NCBI GenBank assembly: GCA_002169255.1
Contig: NHLU01000009.1
Span: 1 to 7,338, forward strand
Direction: 5' to 3'
Source: Candidatus Pelagibacter sp. TMED275
GTDB taxonomy: Bacteria > Pseudomonadota > Alphaproteobacteria > Pelagibacterales > Pelagibacteraceae
DNA: 7,338 nt
Under the pieces are notes generated by a model, which was not told the origin of the DNA, did not search any database, and saw only the letters and a list, made by a program, of their open reading frames with translations. Both the position numbers and the translations under genes were made by a program. How positions within the stretch are numbered: the stretch's first letter is position 1; each line of letters opens with the position of its first letter. Positions 1 to 5,550 of the stretch are shown piece after piece.

Positions 1-47
1 GAAAACGGTCTTAGCGAATTAAATATAGATAGATCCCTACTTGTCAT
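1..47 (-). CDS. Probable small heat-shock protein (Hsp20 family), 5' end only
   Basis: This minus-strand gene starts with ATG at 47-45 and leaves the window after 15 full codons, reading MTSRDLSIFNSLRPF and then probably Ser. A very strong Shine-Dalgarno (AGGAGG at 57-52, four bases before the ATG) fixes the start; such a strong site is not seen at the other genes here. The N-terminus resembles proteobacterial IbpA/Hsp20 proteins, which begin with a short 'M..xDLSxL...' segment before the GFD(R/x)LF motif; that motif would lie just outside the window. The main support is upstream: a sigma-32-like promoter and a leader folding like a ROSE thermometer, which in alphaproteobacteria typically precede small heat-shock genes. 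Hsp20 proteins are ATP-independent cytoplasmic holdases that keep unfolding proteins soluble for DnaK/ClpB. The family call is an inference from 15 residues plus the leader; the alpha-crystallin domain cannot be seen. Confidence 0.62.
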   Translation of the reverse strand, partial: MTSRDLSIFNSLRPF

Positions 48-98
48 ATTTCCTCCTTTGTTAGCAAGGTTATTTTTGAAGCCCCATTAGGCGACTTC
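48..98 (-). promoter_or_regulatory. ROSE-like RNA thermometer in the leader of the hsp20-like gene
   Basis: Read on the minus strand, the leader forms two hairpins. Hairpin I (98-78) pairs GAAGTC-(G)-CC with GGGGCTTC around a TAAT loop: eight base pairs, one of them G-U, with G92 bulged. After an A-rich linker, hairpin II pairs CCTT(G)CT (69-63) with the entire Shine-Dalgarno AGGAGG (57-52) around an AACAA loop, with G65 unpaired or opposite G. A U-U/C-G-C-U anti-Shine-Dalgarno with an extra G is the hallmark of ROSE elements, which hide the ribosome site at low temperature and melt on heat shock. Two short hairpins make this smaller than classical rhizobial ROSE leaders, which have more stems. 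The pairing is read directly from the sequence; temperature control is inferred. Confidence 0.68.
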
Positions 99-105
99 AA
101 TAGAT

Positions 106-132
106 ATATAGTAACTCTTTTTTAATTTTCAA
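106..132 (-). promoter_or_regulatory. Sigma-32 (RpoH)-like promoter for the hsp20-like gene
   Basis: On the minus strand a -35 element TTGAAA (132-127) is followed, 17 bases after its TTG, by ACTATAT (112-106). The alphaproteobacterial RpoH consensus is approximately CTTG-N17/18-CYTATNT, so this matches three of four -35 bases and all but the first base of the -10. Transcription would begin around 101-98, exactly at the base of hairpin I of the leader. TTGAAA with TATATA (16-base spacer) would also be an acceptable sigma-70 promoter, so dual use is possible. It lies in the 94-bp gap after the ptrB stop; no terminator separates it from ptrB, so read-through from ptrB could also reach the gene. 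Confidence 0.55.
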
Positions 133-141
133 TAGATAAAA

Positions 142-2220
142 TTAAATAAGCTTTTCTGAAATTTTTAAAATAAAAGTGTAATCAAATGCTAGTTCTTCAA
201 TAGCACCATCTCTTCCAGATTTACCACCATGACCAGCATTCATTTCTGTTTTTAGAAATAGTAAATTTTTATCAGTTTTAAATTCTCTTAATTTAGCTGT
301 AAACTTAGTTGGTTCATCAAATAAAACTCTGTTGTCGCTCAAACTAGTTGTAATAAGTATATTAGGATAATCCATTTTTTTTATATTATGGTATGGGGAA
401 TAGGAATAGATGTAATCAAAATGATCTTTATTATCTTTTGCATTACCAAACTCATCAAATTCTCCAATTGTTAAAGGTAGAGAGTGATCAAGATTAGTAG
501 TTAAGGAGTCGACAAATGGTACTGCCATAATCATTCCTAAGAATAGATTTGGCTCTTCGTTGACAACAGCTCCCATTAATAATCCTCCAGCAGAGCCTCC
601 CATTCCAATAATTTTCTTTTCAGATGTATATTTTTTTTCAATTAGAAACTTTGCTACTGAAATATAGTCTTTAAATGTATTTTTCTTATTTAACAATTTT
701 CCATCTTTCCACCATTTCATGCCTCTCTCCATGCCACCCCTCACATGCGCTGTAACCCAAATTATATCTCTATCTATTAAACTAAATCTTGAGGATGAAA
801 AATTTGGAGAAATTGAATGGCCGTATGATCCGTATCCATATAATAATAAATTTGAAGACCCATCTATTTTAGTTTTTTTATTTCTAGTTAGAGTTATTGG
901 TATTTTTTTTCCATCATGAGCAACACATTCTAATCTTTCCACAATATAATTATCAGGATTGTGTCCAGAGGGTATTTCTTGTTCTTTAATTAGTTTTCTA
1001 TCTTTATTTTTTAGATTATATAAATATGTTCTGCTTTGAGTTTTTGGAGAGGAATAACTTAAATAAATTAAATTAGTATCTCTATCTCTTTGCATGAGTG
1101 AGAGTCCAGGAGAAATTACTTTTTCATTTTCAAATTTTATCTCTTCTTCCTTATTATTTTTAACGTCTTTTACAAATATCTTATTTAAGGCATTTGATTG
1201 TTCACTTCTAAGTATCCAATCTTTTAAAAAAACTAAATCACCAATAAGCACTTCATTTTTAGGTGCAATATAAGTTTCCCATTTTTGTTCATTTAGATTT
1301 TCACATTTATCAATTTTAAAATCTTCAGCATTTTTATTTGTGTGATTATAGAAAATTTTATTCCAAGAATTAATAGAATATATAATACCCTTTTCTCTTT
1401 TAATTATTAATTTTGGTTTTGGATTTTCTTCATTAGCATCAAAATAATATTGTTCTGATGTATTATGGTCCGAAGAACTAATAAAATAATATTTTTCATC
1501 TGAGCTAAGGTACATACTTACAGTAAAAGCTTCAGTTTTTTCCTCAAAAATTAATTCATCTTTAGATACCGAAGTTCCAATTTTGTGTCTAAAAATTTTT
1601 CTTGGCCTATGATTTTCATCAAGTTTTGAATAAAAAATATATTTATCATCTAGACTGAAAGTAATAGAGCCAGAAGTGTCATGAATTTTTTCTGATATTA
1701 GATTATCATTATTAATATTTCGTAAATAAATAGTATAATATTCTGATCCTTTTATATCTAAAGAGTACCCAAGTATCTTATCATTGTAGCTTACTTCCAA
1801 GTCTCCCACTCCAAAGTATTCGGTTTTTAATTTCTCTTTTTCTTTATCTCCATTCCAAAACTCTTCCACCTTATCTGTGCCGATTTTTTTTCTTAATCTT
1901 ATTGTGTAATTACCTTTTGATGTTGTTTTGCTCCAATAATCATAATTTTTGTCTTTTACAGGAAGAGATTCATCGTTCAATTTTATTCTTCCTTTTACCT
2001 CATGAAATATTTTTTTTTGAATTTCTTTAGTATCTTTAAAGAATTCTTCGGTATAGGCATTTTCATCTTCTAAATATTTCCTAACTTCTGGATTTAGCTT
2101 TGAGCTATCTTTTAAAACATCTAATATATCAGATTGATGGACCCAGCTGTAATTATCATCCCAAGAAATATTGTGACAAGATTTAATATCACTTTTTTTT
2201 TTAAGTTGTGGTACTTTCAT
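142..2220 (-). CDS. ptrB: Oligopeptidase B (protease II), S9A prolyl oligopeptidase family
   Basis: This 692-residue protein matches the family length (E. coli protease II is 686). It is a cytoplasmic serine peptidase that cleaves short peptides after Arg or Lys. The N-terminal part, with a DDNYSWV motif near residue 21 and 'YLEDENAYTEEFF' near residue 49, leads into a beta-propeller of repeated 'FSLDDKYIFYS'-type blades (about 70-430). The alpha/beta-hydrolase domain follows, with YGYGSYG and the GGSAGG nucleophile elbow. The triad is intact: S543, D629 (SLSDNR) and H664 (NAGHGGKSGR). E587 and D589 in 'LTIGEFDEFGN' align with the two E. coli acidic residues (E576, E578) that bind the basic P1 side chain; the second is Asp, a conservative change. 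No signal peptide is seen. The start overlaps the divergent J-protein start, and no clear Shine-Dalgarno is present. A run of ten A lies at codons 7-10. Confidence 0.93.
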   Translation of the reverse strand: MKVPQLKKKSDIKSCHNISWDDNYSWVHQSDILDVLKDSSKLNPEVRKYLEDENAYTEEFFKDTKEIQKKIFHEVKGRIKLNDESLPVKDKNYDYWSKTTSKGNYTIRLRKKIGTDKVEEFWNGDKEKEKLKTEYFGVGDLEVSYNDKILGYSLDIKGSEYYTIYLRNINNDNLISEKIHDTSGSITFSLDDKYIFYSKLDENHRPRKIFRHKIGTSVSKDELIFEEKTEAFTVSMYLSSDEKYYFISSSDHNTSEQYYFDANEENPKPKLIIKREKGIIYSINSWNKIFYNHTNKNAEDFKIDKCENLNEQKWETYIAPKNEVLIGDLVFLKDWILRSEQSNALNKIFVKDVKNNKEEEIKFENEKVISPGLSLMQRDRDTNLIYLSYSSPKTQSRTYLYNLKNKDRKLIKEQEIPSGHNPDNYIVERLECVAHDGKKIPITLTRNKKTKIDGSSNLLLYGYGSYGHSISPNFSSSRFSLIDRDIIWVTAHVRGGMERGMKWWKDGKLLNKKNTFKDYISVAKFLIEKKYTSEKKIIGMGGSAGGLLMGAVVNEEPNLFLGMIMAVPFVDSLTTNLDHSLPLTIGEFDEFGNAKDNKDHFDYIYSYSPYHNIKKMDYPNILITTSLSDNRVLFDEPTKFTAKLREFKTDKNLLFLKTEMNAGHGGKSGRDGAIEELAFDYTFILKISEKLI

Positions 2221-2256
2221 GATAATTATGAGTTATATAACATTAATAATTATCAT
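2219..2256. repeat. Inverted repeat over the divergent ptrB / J-protein start codons
   Basis: A perfect 11-bp inverted repeat, ATGATAATTAT (2219-2229) and ATAATTATCAT (2246-2256), has a 16-bp spacer that itself contains the 10-bp palindrome GTTATATAAC (2232-2241). One arm contains the J-protein ATG and two bases of the ptrB ATG. In either transcript the stem would involve the start codon; as DNA, the dyad could bind a dimeric regulator. In such AT-rich DNA a repeat of this size can arise by chance, so only its position makes it notable. Confidence 0.45.
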
Positions 2257-2740
2257 TTTACTAATAGCATTTTTGTTTATTATCAATTGGTTTCGTAGCA
2301 CACCTAGCAAAAAAATTGTGACAGTATTAAGAAAGTTCTGGATTTTAATATTTGGTATTTTGGCACTTTTAATGGCTTTTGGAGGCAGATATATATTTTC
2401 GTTACCTTTCTTGATGATGATTTTGCCTTTGATAAAAACTAAGGCAGGTTTAACTTTATTTCAAATATTTAGAATATGGAATTTGCTTCAAATATTAAAA
2501 CGTTCTGGAAGATTTAATTTTAATAGCAGTAACAATTCTTCAAACATTGAGAGAATGTCAAAAGCAGAAGCCCTTAAAATTTTAAATTTGAATCCTAATA
2601 AAACATATACAAAAAAAGATATTATTAATGCATATAAAAAAATTATGAAAAAAGTTCATCCAGATGTAAGCCCTGAGCTTACAAGATTGGCATCTATAGT
2701 AAATGAGGCTAAAGAAGTATTAACAAAAAATATTTCATAA
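2219..2740 (+). CDS. Small membrane-anchored J-domain protein (TIM14/Pam18-like DnaJ co-chaperone)
   Basis: This 173-residue protein has a strongly hydrophobic N-terminal helix (about residues 5-23), a basic linker, and a second hydrophobic stretch (about 41-72, possibly one or two segments). A Ser/Asn-rich spacer (100-110) leads to a C-terminal J-domain (about 113-170) with the diagnostic HPD tripeptide at 147-149. The 'MSKAEALKILNL...KKDIINAYKKIMKKVHPD...IVNEAKEVL' pattern matches alphaproteobacterial membrane J-proteins related to mitochondrial Pam18/TIM14. Such proteins stimulate the ATPase of Hsp70 at the inner membrane; the exact client is unknown. The usual Gly-Gly turn after HPD is replaced by VSPE. 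ATG at 2219 overlaps the ptrB start codon; ATG at 2228 (M4, MSYITL) is an alternative start that would leave the hydrophobic helix whole. Neither has a clear Shine-Dalgarno. The stop abuts the convergent GT9 gene. Confidence 0.82.
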   Translation: MIIMSYITLIIIILLIAFLFIINWFRSTPSKKIVTVLRKFWILIFGILALLMAFGGRYIFSLPFLMMILPLIKTKAGLTLFQIFRIWNLLQILKRSGRFNFNSSNNSSNIERMSKAEALKILNLNPNKTYTKKDIINAYKKIMKKVHPDVSPELTRLASIVNEAKEVLTKNIS

Positions 2741-2759
2741 TTACTTTATTAAAGAAATT
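2739..2759. terminator. Weak candidate bidirectional terminator between convergent genes
   Basis: AATTACTTT (2739-2747) and AAAGAAATT (2751-2759) pair in eight of nine positions around an ATT loop, right at the junction of the J-protein stop (2738-2740) and the GT9 stop (2743-2741). T-rich sequence follows on the plus strand, and a run of six T lies a few bases beyond the stem on the minus strand. The stem has only one G-C pair, so its strength is doubtful; position is the main support. Confidence 0.33.
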
Positions 2760-3679
2760 ATTTTATTAAATACATCCTCCACTTTTATATTATTTGGGGA
2801 AATTGATTTATCATGTGTAATTTCATTAATATCGATGCCATTAGGAACAATTTGATATTGATTAACACTGTAATCTGTATATGCTCTAGGTGTATCAAGC
2901 AGCAAGATTATACTGGGTACACCACATTGGCTTGTAATATGATGTCCAAAAGAGTCATTACCAACATATAAATCACAATTAGCTATTATTGGAATTAAAC
3001 TTTTGATATTTTTATTGCTTAATGTTTCACAATAATTTTCTCCTATCTCATTAATTATGCTTTCTGCAATATTTTTTTCATCAGGTCCACATTGTATATA
3101 AAAATAATATTTCCCATGTTTTTTAAGTTTTCTTAATAATTGAATATAATTTTTTTCCCCCCACTTTGTTGTAGGTCCTGAAGAACCAGCTCCAATAACC
3201 AAATTTTTAAAAGATTTATTCATTTGAGACTCTGATTTCATTTTTTCAACTGGATCTACGTAGAAAGTTGTTTCTGTTGGACATTTTTTTATATCTAAAT
3301 TTTTTTCAACAAAATTTTTTGCCGCATTAACTAAATGTAAATTTTTTTTTTTAAAAATAGGATATGTTTTAACTTCACTAATCTTTGCTAGTTTGCCTGC
3401 CAAATATAATCTAACACTAGGATAAAAAATATAGATAGAGTCTAAATTATAAGATGCTAATTTTTTAGCCAATTTGAATACATCTGAAAATTTTTTAAAA
3501 TATTTATCAATATATATCACTTCTTTAATACTTGGATCATTATCGACTGCTTCTTTAAAATTTTTACAAATTGTAATAACTGTTACTGGCCCATATTTCT
3601 TAGCAATTTCATGACAATAAGATAAATGCAAAATATTTGAACCTAAACCAATATAGCTTAAAAAAATACCTACTTTCAT
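2741..3679 (-). CDS. Glycosyltransferase family 9 (heptosyltransferase-like)
   Basis: This 312-residue GT-B-fold protein probably transfers a sugar from an activated donor during lipopolysaccharide or other surface-glycan assembly, on the cytoplasmic side of the inner membrane. The N-terminal half begins MKVGIFLSYIGLGSNILHLS, a GT9-type acceptor domain with a Gly-rich first loop. The C-terminal half has the family motifs: 'IGAGSSGPTTKWGEKNY' (about 162-178), the donor-binding loop, and 'CDLYVGNDSFGHHITSQCGVPSIIL' pieces (235 onward), matching the usual GNDSGPxH motif with SFGHH in place of SGPMH. Length fits the family, and no membrane segment is seen. It is the second gene of a pair: its ATG overlaps the upstream stop (ATGA at 3679-3676), which implies translational coupling. 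A run of eleven A lies at codons 110-113. Donor and acceptor sugars cannot be deduced; heptose is only the family's best-known donor. Confidence 0.85.
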   Translation of the reverse strand: MKVGIFLSYIGLGSNILHLSYCHEIAKKYGPVTVITICKNFKEAVDNDPSIKEVIYIDKYFKKFSDVFKLAKKLASYNLDSIYIFYPSVRLYLAGKLAKISEVKTYPIFKKKNLHLVNAAKNFVEKNLDIKKCPTETTFYVDPVEKMKSESQMNKSFKNLVIGAGSSGPTTKWGEKNYIQLLRKLKKHGKYYFYIQCGPDEKNIAESIINEIGENYCETLSNKNIKSLIPIIANCDLYVGNDSFGHHITSQCGVPSIILLLDTPRAYTDYSVNQYQIVPNGIDINEITHDKSISPNNIKVEDVFNKIISLIK

Positions 3680-4623
3680 AATGAGTTAATCATTTTACGT
3701 ACCAGCCTATCCCTATATATTTTAGGTTTCCAATTGAATTTTTTTAATTTCTTTATCGTTTGACTTATATCAGCAATCATAATTTTCTTATCTTCTTTTC
3801 TAAAGAAATCTTTATCAATTATAATAAATTTTTTATAATCTAGATGATAGTGAATAAATATTCTTTTGATTAAGTTTTTTATGGAAATTCCAACTCCAGA
3901 ACCAAAAATTAAATCACAAGGCTTAATTTTGCTTGCGTGCTTTACCCCTTTCATAATTTCTGGAGCCCATGAAAAATCTCTCACAACATTTAGATTGCCC
4001 ACTTTAATTTGTTTTTTTTTCTTTGCTCCTATACATGCTTTTAAAAAGATAAAGTTTTTATTTCTTAAAGGCGATTCCATATTAAACAGTATTATGTTGT
4101 AACAATTTATTTTATAATATTCCCTATAATATTTAATAATTTTAAAAGCTTTTATTTGTGAGTGAATATAGGGGTTTTTTGTTCTGATAAATTTACAGTT
4201 AAGATTAATTTTTTTCAAGTTATTCTTAAAAATATAGCCACTATTAGCTTTTAAAAATTTTATTTTCAATTTTTCTTGATGAATAATTTCTAAAAAATTT
4301 TTTGCACCTGTGAAATTCGATTCAATTGTATTTTTTTTATCGTGATAGCTTTTAACCAATGAGCTTTGACCAGCAAAATAATATATATAATTTGGTTTAA
4401 ACTTTAAAATAATATTTTTAATTTTTGATTTATTTAATACATCTAATTTTATGAAATTTACTTTAGAATGAATGCCTAATTTTTGATAATTATGAAATTT
4501 TTTTTTTAAACTTCTTGAACTAACAAGAATCTTATTTTTATTATTTATTAATTCTTTGGCTAAATATGCCCCTAAAACACCCGATCCAACTATTAAAATT
4601 GTATCTTTTTTTTTAAGTTTCAT
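3676..4623 (-). CDS. NAD(P)-dependent sugar dehydratase/epimerase-like protein (GDP-mannose 4,6-dehydratase relative) with altered active site
   Basis: This 315-residue extended SDR protein follows the GDP-mannose 4,6-dehydratase (GMD) pattern. It has a Rossmann GSGVLG (13-18), D61 in 'FIKLDVLN', 'FAGQSSLVKSY' (83-93), 'ILFNMESPLRNKNFI' (178-192; GMD has LFNHESPRRGxxF), 'GNLNVVRDFSWA' (209-220) and C-terminal 'FNWKPK'. The active site differs. The YxxxK lysine is Gln (Y152-IHS-Q156, codon CAA), with a lysine only at 158. The GMD catalytic Glu of S-T-S-E is replaced in A-N-S128-G-Y130. Cofactor and nucleotide-sugar binding look kept, but the normal dehydratase chemistry is doubtful. Lysine is 61 of 315 residues, unusually high even here. 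It is first in a pair with the GT9 gene, so a role in surface-glycan synthesis is inferred. A run of nine A lies at codons 4-6. There is no clear Shine-Dalgarno. Confidence 0.8.
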   Translation of the reverse strand: MKLKKKDTILIVGSGVLGAYLAKELINNKNKILVSSRSLKKKFHNYQKLGIHSKVNFIKLDVLNKSKIKNIILKFKPNYIYYFAGQSSLVKSYHDKKNTIESNFTGAKNFLEIIHQEKLKIKFLKANSGYIFKNNLKKINLNCKFIRTKNPYIHSQIKAFKIIKYYREYYKINCYNIILFNMESPLRNKNFIFLKACIGAKKKKQIKVGNLNVVRDFSWAPEIMKGVKHASKIKPCDLIFGSGVGISIKNLIKRIFIHYHLDYKKFIIIDKDFFRKEDKKIMIADISQTIKKLKKFNWKPKIYRDRLVRKMINSL

Positions 4624-4665
4624 TTTTTTAATTATTATATTATTTTTAACATATTAAAATTTAAG
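4624..4665. promoter_or_regulatory. Divergent promoter region between the SDR gene and the DapA-like gene
   Basis: This 42-bp gap separates two divergent start codons and is almost entirely A/T, so it should drive both units. On the minus strand a perfect TATAAT (4639-4634) sits ten bases before the SDR start, implying a very short leader. On the plus strand TATATT (4636-4641) overlaps it, 24 bases before the DapA-like ATG. No convincing -35 box is visible for either, and -10-like hexamers are common by chance in such sequence. Confidence 0.33.
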
Positions 4666-5550
4666 ATGACTAAAGTTAATGGAATTTTTGCTGCTACAAT
4701 GTCAATTTTAGACGAAAATCTCAGTCTAAATGTAAAAAAAACAATTAATCATGGGGAAAATTTAATTAAGCAGGGGTGCCATGGAGTAGCTCTTTTTGGA
4801 AGCACAGGACAGTCACAATTGATATCAATATCAGAAAAACTTAATTGTATTAATGAGCTTTCAAAAAGTATGTATAAAAATCAATTTATTATTGGAACTG
4901 GTATAAATTCATTAAATGAAACTATAAATTTAATGAAAATTTCAATTACTTTGGGATTTAAGAGATTTTTAATTATGCCACCCGCTTATTATAAATATGC
5001 AGACAAAGATGTAATTAAATTTTACTCAGAAATAATTAATAATGTTCCGAATTGTGAAATTATTCTTTACAATTTTGAAAAATTATCAGGGTATAAATTT
5101 AGTATTGAATGTGTAAAAAGGTTGGCAAAAAAGTTTCCAAATCAAATTATTGGAGTAAAAGATAGTAGTTACAATTTATATGAAAATTTAAAAATTGACA
5201 ATTTTTCAATTTTGCCAGGATCGGAGATTAAACTTTTAAAAGGTCTTGAGCTAGGATGTTCGGGAATTATAACAGCTACATGCAATGTAACAGCTTCACT
5301 TTCAAGAAAAGTTTTTGATGATTTCATTGAAAAAAAGCAACAGACCCAAAATGAGAAATTATGTAGAGTAAGAAAAGTTTTTGACCAATTTAATTTAATA
5401 TCTGGATTACATTCTATTTTTTCTAAAAAAGACAAAATATATAAAAACTTAATTCCTCCTTTAGATCTTCTAAATCAAACTGATGAAGATAAGTTATTAG
5501 GTGAGTTAAAAAATTTAAATTTTAATATGGATACAAAAGAAGCAGCATAA
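4666..5550 (+). CDS. DapA/NanA superfamily class I pyruvate aldolase/lyase, substrate unknown
   Basis: This 294-residue protein has the normal length for the dihydrodipicolinate synthase/N-acetylneuraminate lyase superfamily, a TIM barrel that binds pyruvate or another 2-oxo acid as a Schiff base. K165 in 'IIGVKDSS' is the Schiff-base lysine, Y135 in 'ILYNFEKLSGY' the catalytic tyrosine, and 'FGSTGQ' (44-49) the carboxylate-binding loop (GTTGE in DapA). 'PGSEIKLLKGLELGCSGII' (184-202) is the later family signature. It is probably not true DapA: the YNxPxRT arginine that binds aspartate semialdehyde (R138 in E. coli) aligns with Leu140, and GTTGE has become GSTGQ. Related families degrade sugar acids, hydroxyproline products or aromatic adducts, and the sequence does not choose among them. 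The stop codon is followed immediately by the ATG of the CFA-family gene, suggesting an operon. The start has no Shine-Dalgarno. Confidence 0.86.
   Translation: MTKVNGIFAATMSILDENLSLNVKKTINHGENLIKQGCHGVALFGSTGQSQLISISEKLNCINELSKSMYKNQFIIGTGINSLNETINLMKISITLGFKRFLIMPPAYYKYADKDVIKFYSEIINNVPNCEIILYNFEKLSGYKFSIECVKRLAKKFPNQIIGVKDSSYNLYENLKIDNFSILPGSEIKLLKGLELGCSGIITATCNVTASLSRKVFDDFIEKKQQTQNEKLCRVRKVFDQFNLISGLHSIFSKKDKIYKNLIPPLDLLNQTDEDKLLGELKNLNFNMDTKEAA

Noticed and set aside
719..919. Plus-strand open frame of 66 codons
   Set aside because: It lies wholly opposite the conserved hydrolase domain of ptrB and has no domain-like features; it is an antisense shadow.
2257..2290. Possible ptrB promoter inside the J-protein gene (TTGATA-like and TATAAC-like boxes on the minus strand)
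   Set aside because: The boxes match poorly and do not have consistent spacing; such hexamers are expected by chance in this AT-rich sequence.
3866..4102. Plus-strand open frame of 78 codons
   Set aside because: It is antisense to the SDR gene, whose motifs in this stretch are clearly coding.
5169..5435. Minus-strand open frame of 88 codons
   Set aside because: It is antisense to the DapA-like gene, including its PGSE signature; nothing supports expression.
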